Assembly (NCBI RefSeq): GCF_036850765.1
Contig: NC_089498.1
Coordinates: forward strand, 56,781,795 to 56,845,794
DNA from: Saccopteryx bilineata
Taxonomy: Eukaryota > Chordata > Mammalia > Chiroptera > Emballonuridae
Reading direction: 5' to 3'
DNA length: 64,000 nucleotides
Both the position numbers and the translations under genes were made by a program. Shown piece after piece: positions 37,346-47,862 of this stretch. How positions within the stretch are numbered: position 1 is the first letter of the stretch; each line of letters starts with the position of its first letter. The notes below the pieces were generated by a model, which was not told where the DNA came from, made no database searches, and saw only the letters and a list, made by a program, of their open reading frames with translations.

Positions 37346-39534
37346 AAATTTTGTGTGTGGTATAAATGGGGTCTAATTTAAATCTTTCACATGAGCATTT
37401 CCAGTTTTCCCAATATCATATATTAAAGTGACTTCACTTTATTTTTTTTAGAGTTTCTTTATCAAAAAATAATTGATAATCAAAGTAGGTGTTTAAGTAA
37501 TAGCTAATAACATAAATTATATATATAATATATACAAAATATAAATATATATAAATTATATATAGATGTATGTATATGTGATTATATGGGTGTATGTTAC
37601 ATTTTATTCTTTGCATTCTATATATATATATATTCCTTTGCATTCTATTCCATGAATCCATGTGTCTCTTTTTATGTCAGTACCATACTGTTTTGATTAT
37701 TAGACCTTTATTATATAGTTTGAGATCAGAAAGTGTGATGCCTACAGTTTTGTTCTTCTTTATCAACATTACTTTGGTATTTCCAGTGTTTTATGGTTTC
37801 ACAATAATTTTATGATCAGTTTTTCTATATCTGTAAATACATTTATAGAAATTTTGATAGGGATTCCATTAAATCTGGACATTGGTTGGGTAGCACTGAT
37901 ATCTTACAATATTAATTTTTCTAATCCATGAACACAGAATATTTTTTTATTTATTAGTCACTTTATCTCCTTCAGCAATGTTTTACAGTTTTTAGTGTAC
38001 AGATCTTTCTACTCCTTGCTTAAACTTTTATTTTTGTTTTTGAGGCTATGTAAATTCTTTTTAAAAAATTCTATTTCCAATATTTCATTGTTAGTGTTCA
38101 GAAATGCAACTAGGTCAGAGTAATCACAGTGTGAGAGATACACCTGACTTCTTCTCTTGAAATTTTAACAAATTGAACAGCTATAATGCGGAAAGGCAAC
38201 CCCAGCTGGGCTCACAGGCTTAACTGAAAGATCTGCATACTGAGAAGGACTATAGGTGGAAAAGGTTGAGAAGGGGGACAGAAGATAAAATACACTCGTG
38301 GTCAGCTCTAGAAAGACAAGAAGCTCAGATCAACCCCGTTTTTACCTGCAGGGGCTCTAGAGAAGAGGGAAGCCCAAAGTAACTGGAATTAATATTTTCT
38401 GCTGGAGTTACAGAAAGGGGAGATGCTTGGAGTGACTGGGTCTCCTTCTATTGGAAAGAGTGATGAGATTGAGAGCAAAGGGGGAAACACTAAACCAAAG
38501 TGGCCGCAGAACAAAGGGTCACAACTAGTACTCCCGTGATCCACCAGCAGCCAACACTTAGTGTAGAGACAGAGAAAACTAAAATGTGACTCCCAGCCTC
38601 CCAGATCCTGCCTTCCTCACCTCATGGGGTATGAAGACAGAGTGGCAGAGACAGACCCACAGCTAACTCTCTCTTCTGAAGAACAGAGGTGCTCTGTGGT
38701 CTGTTGTGACGTGGAGAGGAGCACCTGGAGGCATCAGATCACCATTTTAAAGCCATAAAGTCCTCACAACACATGCCACCCATAAATGTGACTAAAGCAC
38801 CACATACATCATTGCAACAGCAACATCTCAGTGGAGGTCAGCCCAAAAATTTCACAAAGCTAAAACATATAATGCAGTGCCACCTACTGAAAGAAAACAG
38901 AACTTCTCAAAACTGAAATATTTCCTTTTCTCCTTTTCTTTTTTGAATTTCATTTTTTTTAATTTTTCTACATTTTATTCTTATTTTTGTAGGTGTTTTA
39001 TTATTTAATTTTTGGTTTTTGATTTTTGTTTTAGTGTTATTCTTTTTACTTGTAAAAAATTTTATATTATTCATTGTATTTTTTCATGTTTATTTTTAAC
39101 TTTTAGTTGTTTTTTGTTAAGAGTTCTTAACAACACCATACTCAAATTCTTAAATTCCATCAAGGAAGAAGAAATAAAATACCATGGCTATATAAGACAG
39201 AGATCTAGTTCAGAAAGAAGTTAAAAAAATCTCCAGGGAAAAAACCCCTCAAGCACATGGAAACCTTAGACTTAAACAATAGATAATTCAAAAATGAAAT
39301 ACTGAAAATACTCAATGAGATGCAAGAAAACACTGATAGTCAATTTAATGAGCTCAATAAACAAATTAATGAATAAAATCAGTACTTCACCAAGGATACT
39401 GAAACTTTAAAAACACAGGTAAAGAAATCAATACATGAATTGAAAAATGAGGCAGCAAGATTAACTAATAGAGCAGGCTAGATAGAGGAGAGAATCGGTG
39501 ACATCAAAGACAGGCAATTAAAGATGCTATAGAG

Positions 39535-39685
39535 CAGGGATCTCAAACTCGCGGCCCGCCCACCAATTTTGTGCAGCCCGCAGACTAATCAAACTTCGTG
39601 GATTAGTCTGCGGGCCAGTCTGCGGCCGCACAAAATTGGTGGGTGGGCTGCATGCGGCCCACGGGCCACGAGTTTGAGACCCCTG
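39535..39685. mobile_element. Foldback hAT MITE with perfect TSD
   Basis: 151 bp, almost fully self-complementary. CTCAAACTCG and CCACCAATTTTGTGC arms reappear inverted on the right (CGAGTTTGAG, GCACAAAATTGGTGG), and GATTAGTCTGCGGGC mirrors GCCCGCAGACTAATC around the centre. TSD CTATAGAG at 39527-39534 and 39686-39693. Confidence 0.95.
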
Positions 39686-40047
39686 CTATAGAGAGAAGAG
39701 AGAGACTAATGAATTTAAAAGAATCATAGAGTTCTGACTCCATCAGAAATGAATTTTAAAAAATGACAGAGCTCTGACTCCATCAGAAAGATTAATAATG
39801 GTTATATCAGAAGAGAAGGAGAAGGGACTGGAAAGCCCATTCAAACAAGTAATTGATAAATATTTCCCAGTTTATTGAAAAAGATCCTCAAATCCAAGAA
39901 GCAAACAGAACACAAAGTTACCTCAACCTAAACAAAAAGCAAATAGAACACCAAGTTACCTCAACCCAAACAAACCTTCTCCAAGTCACGTTATAATAAA
40001 ATTGTCAAAAATCAATGACAAAGAAGGAATCCTCAAGTCAGCTAGAG

Positions 40048-40346
40048 CAGTGGTCCCCAACCTTTTTTGTGCCATAGACCGGATTAATGTCAGAAAATAT
40101 TTTCACGGATCGGCCTTTAGGGTGGGACAGATAAATGTATCACGTGACCGAGACAAGCGTTTAAGTGTGAGTCTTAGACGGATGTAACAAGAAGGAATCT
40201 GGTCATTTTTAAAAAATAAAACATGGTTCCGACTTAAATATAAATAAAACGGAAATAATGTAAGTTATTTATTCTTTCTCTGCGGACCGGTACCAAATGG
40301 CCCACAGACCGGTATTGGTCCGTGGTCTGGGGGTTGGGGACCACTG
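40048..40346 (+). mobile_element. Non-autonomous hAT transposon with perfect TSD
   Basis: 299 bp bounded by CAGTGGTCCCCAACC and GGTTGGGGACCACTG, flanked by exact AGCTAGAG duplications (40040-40047 and 40347-40354). Confidence 0.95.
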
Positions 40347-41595
40347 AGCTAGAGGACAGAACAACATAACATATAAAGGAAAGCCCATTAGGTTATCATC
40401 AGACTTCTCAGCAGAAACTCTACAAGTCAGAAGGGAGTGGACTGAAAAATTCAAAGTACTGAAAGAGAGAAATTACCAGCCAAGAATACTATATTCATCA
40501 AAGTTATCCTTCAAATAAGAAAAAGAAATACAAACTTTTACAGACATACAGAAGCTGAGGAAGTTTATCACCAGAAAACCTCCACTGCAGGAAACACTCA
40601 AGGGAGTTATTCAGATACAAAGAACAAAACAATTCAAAACTGCAAGTAATAGCTCAGAAAAGGTCACAATAAAAACAAAGATAATCTGTGACAACAATAA
40701 CATAAAATGGCAGAGGATAAAGATCTGCAGTAGCAAAGAAATATGGCATGCAGAAGCACTCATAAAACAAAGGACTCTTGCATGGATGAAACACTTGCAT
40801 TTAATAACCTAATGTTAACCACCCATGAAAAAGCCACACTTGACAAAGGAGCCAAAAACACACAGTGGAGAAAAAAAAGTATCTTCAATGGTCTTTGAAA
40901 ACTGGAAAGCCACATACAAAACAATGAAATGACTAGTTTGTCTCCCTGCACAAAAATTAATTCAAAATGTATCAAATGTGTAAATATAAGACCTGAAACA
41001 AATTACATAGGTAAAAACACAGGTATTAACCTGTGCCTTGGCCATAGAGAACAATTTATGAATTTGACCCTAAAGGCAAGGGAAGTATAGAAAAAAGGAA
41101 ATGAATGGAACTATATCAAACTAAAAAGCTTCAGCACAACAAAAAAACTGACAACAAAACAAAATGGCAGCCAACCAAATGGGAGATATTTGCAAACAAC
41201 AGCTCCAACAGAAGTTAATAGACAAAATATATAAAGAACTCACAAAACTCAGCAACAAACAAGAATCCAATTAAAAAATGGGGAGAGGACCTGAACAGAC
41301 ACTTCTCCCAAGAAGAAATACAAATGGCAAACAGATGTATGAAAAGATGCTAATTTTCAATGGCTATTAAAGAAATGCAAATCAAAACTACAATGAGATA
41401 CCACCTCACACCTGTTAGATTGACTGTTATCAACAAGACTGGTAATAACAAATGTTGGAGAGGTTGTGAAGAGAAAGGAACCCTCATTCACTGCTGGTGG
41501 GAATGTAAACTGGTATAGCCATTATGGAAGAAAGTATGGTGGTTCCTCAAAAATTAAGAATAAAACTACCATATGGCCCAGCAATCCCTCTACTG

Positions 41596-41809
41596 CAGCG
41601 GTTCTCAACCTGTGGGTCGCGACCCCAGCGGGGTTGCCTAAAGCCATCGGAAAATACATAATGCATATCAGGTATTTACATTCCGAATCATAACTGTAGC
41701 AAAATTACAGTTATGAAGTAGCCACCAAAATTATTTTTTGGTTTGGGGTCACCGCAACATGAGAAACTGTATTGCGGGGTCACGGCATTAGAAAGGTTGA
41801 GAACTACTG
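41596..41809 (+). mobile_element. SPIN-like non-autonomous hAT transposon with perfect TSD
   Basis: 214 bp starting CAGCGGTTCTCAACCTGTGG and ending GGTTGAGAACTACTG, with exact CTCTACTG duplications (41588-41595 and 41810-41817). The sequence, including GGGTCGCGACCCC, AGCAAAATTACAGTTATGAAG and TTTGGGGTCACC, matches what I recall of the SPIN hAT group, known for patchy, horizontally transferred distribution in tetrapods. Confidence 0.9.
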
Positions 41810-42042
41810 CTCTACTGGGTATGTACCCCCAAAACTCAAAAACATTTGTATGTAAAGACACATACACCACCATGTTCATTGCCCACAGCATTAGTCACAG
41901 TGGCCAAGACACGGAAACAACCAGTGTCCCTTAATAGACGATTGAATAAAGATGTGGTACATATACACAATGGAATACTACTCAGCAATAAGAAATGATG
42001 ACATATTGTCATTTAGGAAAACATTATACTGAGTGAAATACC

Positions 42043-42306
42043 ATATTTCCTTATGTACAAGACATTCCCATGTATAAGACGCACCTTAATTTTGGGGCCC
42101 GAAATTTGAAAAAAAAATGTATTACATAAAGTTACTGAACTAAAATTTTATTCATCATAAAATTCATACAACTCCTCATCTGTGCAAAAAAGCAGGAAAT
42201 GCAAGTAAAAAAAAAAAAAATCTACAACCATTATATAAGATGCACTCAGATTTTAGACCCCCAATTTTTTTTTAAAGGGTGCATCTTACACATGGAGAAG
42301 TGCGGT
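42043..42306 (-). mobile_element. Internally deleted pogo-family derivative
   Basis: Minus-strand copy whose ends (CCATATTTCCTTATGTACAAGAC at the left; GGAGAAGTGCGG at the right) match the family of the 35-kb element. The interior retains only the reverse complement of the transposase 3' tail (the stretch encoding an EELYEFYDE-like end, about 42155-42185) and the 5' leader, fused at about 42183. It is a non-autonomous deletion derivative sitting inside the plus-strand LINE-1. Confidence 0.8.
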
Positions 42307-42927
42307 AAGTAAATCAGAAAAAGCTAAGAACTGTATGATTTCACACATAGGTGGGATATAAAACAGACTCATGGACATAGAATAAAGTGGTTACCAGGGG
42401 GAAGGGTGAGTGGGGGAAGGGAATAAGGAGGGACAAGTATACAGTGATGGAAAGTGACTTGACTTTGGATGATGGGAACACAATTCAATCACCAGTTCAA
42501 ATGCTATTAAGATGTTCACCTGGAACCTATGTACTCTTCTTATTGATCACGGTCATCTTCCTAAATCTGATTTTCTAAATAAAAAAAATATTTAAAAAAA
42601 GAAAATATTTCCAAGTTTATTAATTATGTAATAAAATTGTTTGAGATTATTACTTTAATTTAAAAAGATAATTGGATATTTATAGGTAAAATGTCTACAC
42701 GACCAATGAGTTTGGAGAAGAAAATGGGGAAAAGCAACAATTCCTAAACCTAATCATCCTGAACAGCTTTCATCCCCATGTATATTTTAGAAGGGAAAAA
42801 TGTGACTGCAAAGAGGGGTTGGTGAAAGTAAATACAGAGTAAATATTAAAATGAAAAAAAGTGACATGTGACTTCTGTTAAAGAAAATGGATAAAAGGAA
42901 ATCATTGTAGCCTTAAAGAAAATGATA

Positions 42928-43217
42928 GCCTGACCAGTGGTGACGCAGTGGATAGTGTTGAAATGGGACACTGAGATCCTAAGTTGAAAACCCAGAGGTC
43001 ACAGGCTCACCAGCATAAGCACAGGGTCACTAACTTGAGTGGGATCAACATGATCCCACATAGCTGACTTGAGCCCAAGGTCACTGGCTTGAGCAAGGGT
43101 TCACTGGCTTGGCTAAAGACTCCAAGTCAAGGCATATATGAGTAGCAGTCAATAAACTAAAATACCATGACAAGTTGATACTTCTCATCTCCCTTCCTGT
43201 CTCTCTTGCAAAAACAA
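42928..43217 (+). mobile_element. Long tRNA-derived SINE
   Basis: GCCTGACCAGTGGTGACGCAG head, AAGTTGAAAACCCAGAGGTCAC, GTTGATACTTCTCATCTCCC, short A-rich tail. Confidence 0.85.
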
Positions 43218-44080
43218 AAACACTGAATCATAAGTTCAAGAGTACTAGACTCCAAAATAACATTGAATAGTGATAGTTCAAGTACTGCTTAAAAATAAAT
43301 TCTGAGATAGTTATGATGGTAATTTATTCACTTTATATATTCCTCAGGCAAGAGGAGACTAACAAGTAAAAGTATTGCAAGTGATGAGAGAAGTAAAAAG
43401 GGGGGAGAATACTGATATGAATGTGCATAAATGACTCACAGTAAAGAAAGTGCAGCAACTGAGTAGCAAACAAAAAAATATCTCTCAAAGATAAAAAAAA
43501 AATATTTCAAACTCAAGTTACACTTAGCAGTTTCCCTGATTTGCAGGTGCAAGCTAAAACCTCTCAAATCTTTTGTCTGGTGTTAGGAGGGGTCAGTACA
43601 GAGAAAATTCATTAGTCACTTTAAAACTCATGTTAAGGTTTATAAACTAAGTGTGAGACAAATGATTGTTCAGTTTTCCTAAATACAAAGGAATATTCTA
43701 TGATTTATTATATATTTTAAATTATAAACATCTCAGCAATTGTTTCTTCAAAGCAGGTGTCTTTAGTGTTGTAATATTTTTGCATCTTTGGTATGGGAAA
43801 TGAAAAATTTAATGAAACTACTATCCCTGCCTTGACCAAAATTCCATTTGCAGTGTGAGACTTTTTCAGACATGATCCTTTGAAAAGTGTTTTATTCCAG
43901 TTCAACAAATGTTTAGTTATTATCACAAAAGATGAAAGAAGGTATTCCTGAGATATCTGCCTAAAGAAACTTGAATTGGATCCAGGTTTAAAATATAACA
44001 ACCTCAATGTTTCCGTAGCTTTGTATAATAGCTTTTTTTTTATTCCTTACAGAAATGACCCAACATAATTATCCTTACTT
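43218..44080. other. Unassigned AT-rich DNA
   Basis: No gene or repeat family recognised; a 96-codon minus-strand frame at 43717-44007 has no recognisable features and is probably chance. Confidence 0.45.
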
Positions 44081-44082
44081 GG

Positions 44083-44375
44083 CCTGACCAGGCTGTGGCG
44101 CAGTGGATAGAGCATCGGACTGGGAAGCAAGGACCCAGGTTTGAAACCAAGAGGTCACCGGCTCGAGCATAGGATCAAGGATGTGACAACATGGTTGCTG
44201 GCTTGAGCAAGGGGTTACTTGGTCTGCTGTAGCCCCCCAGTCAAGGTACATAGGAGAAAGCAATCAATGAATAACTAAAGAGCTGCAACTAAAAATTGAA
44301 GCTTCTCATCTCTCCCTTCCTCTATCTGTCCCTATCTGTCCCTGTCAAAAAAAAAAAAAAAAAAAAAAATATATA

Positions 44376-44414
<39 letters not shown>
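44083..44414 (+). mobile_element. Long tRNA-derived SINE with (CT)n tail
   Basis: GCCTGACCAGGCTGTGGCGC head, GGTTTGAAACCAAGAGGTCAC, poly(A), then a TCTC microsatellite (about 44377-44414). TSD ATCCTTACTTGG and CTCCTTACTTGG. Confidence 0.92.
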
Positions 44415-44417
<3 letters not shown>

Positions 44418-44419
44418 TA

Positions 44420-45545
44420 CTTGGGGTTGTTTTCTCTCAAGTGACAAGGATCCAGGTTCCTTTAATTTTGTGTCTCCCTTCTCATTATCTTCAGTGTCCT
44501 CCCCATTTAGCCAAAAGTCAGAGAAAAATAGGTGGCACGTGGGTTTCATAAGCCAGGCTTGGAAGTAGTGTATATATCACTTCTCTCCTCATGTACTTGG
44601 CTACAGTCCAGTCACAATGGCCTCATCTCACTCTAAAGGAGGGTAGGAAATGTAGATTAGCTTTATGAGTTTGGTGAACAACCAGTAACTTGGACAATTA
44701 ATCTCTTCACAGATAAGAATTTTTTATTTCCTTAGATTTATTTTTGTGTGGTAACAAAATATATGCTCATCTTACTTCTGCCTGCTTTCCAGAACTGTGT
44801 GTATGTATGCATACATGTATGAGGCCAGGAAATTATCAGGATATTATAAATGAATGAACCAGAATAAACATACAATAGCAGATAACAAAAGACAATCTTT
44901 AAATATTTGAAGATGAATATTTGAAAACATGAAATCAAGGATAAGATTAAAAGACCTCAAAAAAACCCCACAAAAAACAGAAACAAACAAAACAAATACA
45001 TTAGGCCATCCTAAAATAGGATGCAGATATTAAAAAATAATGAAAATTTCATATGAATAACCTTGTTAGAAGTGAAAAATTCTAGAAAAATGACAGTACC
45101 TAGAAAATGTGAAGTTAAAACTAGAATAAGCAATAGAATGTTCCACCATAAAGCAAAATTACTGTTTAAAAGGGAAACGTTATTCTTACAGAAAATATAG
45201 AAGTTTTTCTATTTGTTTAATGGAGTAAGTTTAACCTTCCCTTTATCTAAGAGAACGTTTCTTCTCGTGAAGACAGAGCAGGTGTCTTAACGGTGGTGAT
45301 TCACTGGTTAGTCTCTATCGCCCTGTAATCTTCACTGGTTTCTGTGACCCTCATTTGGATAGAACAGAGGAAGAGAAAATCTTTGGTGTATAGCAGACCT
45401 TTGCAGCAGTCACTGTGGACTCACAAGTCTACGTCTGTAAGAGATCGCAATTTCCCAAGGGTAGGTTCCCTTTTGCTCATGTCTATCTATGCAAGTGTTA
45501 ATGAACAACGAAAAGGATAGTCTTTAGGGGAATTTAGGAGGAAAC
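44420..45545. other. Unassigned DNA
   Basis: No gene or repeat family recognised. Confidence 0.45.
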
Positions 45546-45549
45546 AGGC

Positions 45550-45705
45550 CCTGGCTAGATAGCTCGGTTGGTCAGAGCATCATCCCGAGGCACTAAGGTT
45601 ACCAGTTCCATCCCCATCAGGGCACATAATTGATAGTCCTGTCTCTCTTTTCCCCTCTCTATAAAATCAATAAAACCGTAAAAACCAAAAACAAACAAAA
45701 AAAAA
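45550..45705 (+). mobile_element. VES-type tRNA-derived SINE
   Basis: GCCCTGGCTAGATAGCTCGGTTGGTCAG, GCATCATCCCGAGGCA, CAGTTCCATCCCCATCAGGGC, AATCAATAAAACC tail. Confidence 0.9.
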
Positions 45706-46795
45706 ACACCCTGAAAGTGGAAATATGGCTTACACCTAAAAATACATTCTAATTCCTGAGTTTGTCAGTCAAGATACTTCAGCCCAACTCAGGGCTCCAG
45801 CCACACCAGCAATTCAGAGGATTTGACAAAACTGATATGCAAGCCTCCACTCCTCTTTGGCCTCCCTGTGAACTGACTGATTCCGAACTCCTTGATAGAA
45901 ATTTGGTTCCCAGCTGTTTTGCAGACCTCTAAATTTGATTACTGTAATTTTCCAATCTTCTGGCTTAGAATATCTCAGGATATCATCCTTGACCAGTTTG
46001 GTGATCTCCATGGGAGTCTTCCTTCCCCTGCTGGTTTTCTGTCAGCCACAATAAGTGCAAGAGCGAGAAACTCCACACCCTCCCAAACCATACCCCAGTG
46101 TCCTTCAGGAGACACTCCTTTCCCAGGGTGGACAGTCTTGCTTTCTCCTCTGTACTGCAAAAATTTCAAGGTATCATACATGAGAAAGAAAAAGGAGCTA
46201 GACTGTAGGGCTGGGGAGCCTACCCAGTAGGAAGAGAGGGAAGGACGGTACTGAGTATTTGGGGTGCAGGAGAACTGCAGCAGGGACCACGTGGGAGGGG
46301 GAGGGGTGTATAGACCGAGGAAGGCTCTGGGTATTTGGGGGCTCCCTAAAGGAGTACCCTTAATCCTCCCTTGGTCGGGCATGATGAAGGCCCACAAAAA
46401 CCTCTGATATTGGTTCTATTTCATACATAAGAAATGAGGCTAGCACATTTAGAAGAACAATATGATCGAAACGTAGGGACTCCTCAGAAAAGCAAAGCAA
46501 ACCATCATCACTGTGCACAGGGATCTCAACTGCCCCCTGAGAGAAGGCATCTCAGACAGAAAGAGAAGAGGAACCAATTTTTCCTGAAACACTCTCTCAC
46601 CAAAACAAAGGGCCTCATGTCTCTTTCTCAAAGGGATGGTAGGTCTTTCTCAAATATATGGAAGCTGAGTATGCCAGTAGCTTTCTCTTAGATAGCAGTT
46701 CCCACACACCCAATCATAAATGCATTCTCTCACACACACAGCAGTGCCCCACAATATCCACAAACCCAGCAAGATACACAGAGGAACACAGAGTG
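45706..46795. other. Unassigned DNA, moderate GC
   Basis: No gene recognised. A 140-codon minus-strand frame (45975-46397) and its neighbours lack recognisable domains or splice context. Confidence 0.45.
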
Positions 46796-46799
46796 AAAG

Positions 46800-46970
46800 C
46801 AATAAAGACAATAATATCGTAATAACTCTGTATGGGGCCAGATGGGTACTTGAAATATTGAGCGACCACTCTGCAAAAGTACCTGATTGTCTAACCGTTA
46901 TGGTGTACATCTGACACTAATACAAGATAATACTGAATGTAAACTATAATTGAAAAACCACAACAAAACA
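46800..46970 (+). mobile_element. LINE-1 3' end fragment
   Basis: GGGGCCAGATGGGTACTTGA, GGTGTACATCTGACACTAATACAAG and GTAAACTATAATTGAAAAA are typical of old LINE-1 3' ends. Confidence 0.65.
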
Positions 46971-47479
46971 TAGATAAGAGAACACACACGGAAGTTCTAA
47001 CACACCGACACAGGCGCGTAGAGACAGATATTCTCCTGTATATTCTCTTCGTACTGCTCCTTATCGTATTACTGTTTTAATTTGCTACCCTGCTTTCCCA
47101 CACTCTGAAATCATCTTATCAACCTGTTTACTTGTTCATGTTCATTGTGTTCCACAGGGCCAGGGACTGGGAGCTCCAGTTCAGAGCAACAGGCCTGGCC
47201 ATAGCAGGGCACCAATAAACATTAAAATCAGTGATTGAATTATCTTCCCAGATCTAACCACCTGCATAAAGCATTCTCCTCCTTCACAAATTAAGGTCAC
47301 CATGTTTGCATCATATCGATTTAGGCAAGCAACTCCTGAGGCCCCAAGCCAGGGTCCCCTATCCATCCACACCCTCTAAATTTCCAAGAGTCAAGAGTCC
47401 CAGCACCTGTCATATTATTGGCCTCTGAATGTGGCTGTTCCCAGCAACATTTGAAGATAAACAGACAAATAGGCAACTA
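46971..47479. other. Unassigned DNA downstream of ZWINT
   Basis: No recognisable element; lies just past the ZWINT polyadenylation signal. Confidence 0.4.
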
Positions 47480-47862
47480 AGGGAACTCCAAGGCTTTTAA
47501 TCAAAAGAATCCAGAGCCGACCCCCAGCTCGGTCATGGTCAGAAATCAGGCTGTATTCAGAAGTCCACAGTGCACCTACAATCAGGGCAGGGCAGGGCAG
47601 GGCAGGGCAGGGGTGTGGGGAAGAGTAAGAGAGAAGTTAGACCAGGGTAAGCTGGGCATGCGGATGAGGTGCTAAGCTTCAACCTTAAGATAAACTCCTT
47701 GCTCCTCCCCACTTTCCACAACACCACGAACAGGGGAACTCATACAGACCGGCAGACCAGAGAGGCCCTCGCTCCACCACTCCTGCGTCCAATAACACAA
47801 AGGCCCTGGGTTGGAGTCTTAACTAACCTGAGATCCTTTCCCATGTTGCTGCTCCCAGGAAG
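47480..47862 (-). other. ZWINT 3' untranslated region with ATTAAA signal
   Basis: Downstream of the ZWINT stop (TGA, 47863-47865) there is no further coding signal. The first plausible polyadenylation hexamer on the minus strand is ATTAAA, read from TTTAAT at 47496-47501. Cleavage would fall about 15-25 bases further on, giving a 3' UTR near 380 bases. A short GCAGG pentanucleotide run at about 47586-47611 lies inside the UTR. Confidence 0.6.

Larger units (their letters stand above)
34750..38085 (-). mobile_element. Old LINE-1 fragments, minus strand, split by a pogo element and SINEs
   Basis: Antisense LINE-1 ORF2-like text flanks the pogo insertion: GATTAATGATGCTGACCACC before it, and ATTGCTGTGTGTAAGC, CTTTTGTGGACTTTGC and CATTGCCAAGACCAATGTCAAGG after it (36640-36880). 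It resumes at about 37380-38080 (CATGTGTCTCTTTTTATG, TAGGGATTCCATTAAATCTG). Heavily decayed. Confidence 0.7.
38090..42605 (+). mobile_element. Old LINE-1/HAL1-type element, plus strand
   Basis: A 5' part at 38090-39150, ORF1-like coiled-coil coding remnants (39160-40620; CAGCAGAAACTCTACAAGTCAGAAGGG is a recognisable ORF1 3' segment), then an ORF2 3' end (40985-41990; GCAAATCAAAACTACAATGAGATACC, GGAACCCTCATTCACTGCTGG) and a 3' UTR with poly(A)-like end at about 42605. Most of ORF2 is missing, as in HAL1-like elements or after internal deletion. Four DNA transposons interrupt it. Not coding. Confidence 0.75.

Noticed and set aside
45975..46397. 140-codon minus-strand frame in moderate-GC DNA
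   Set aside because: No domain, no splice context and no neighbouring exon; likely chance.
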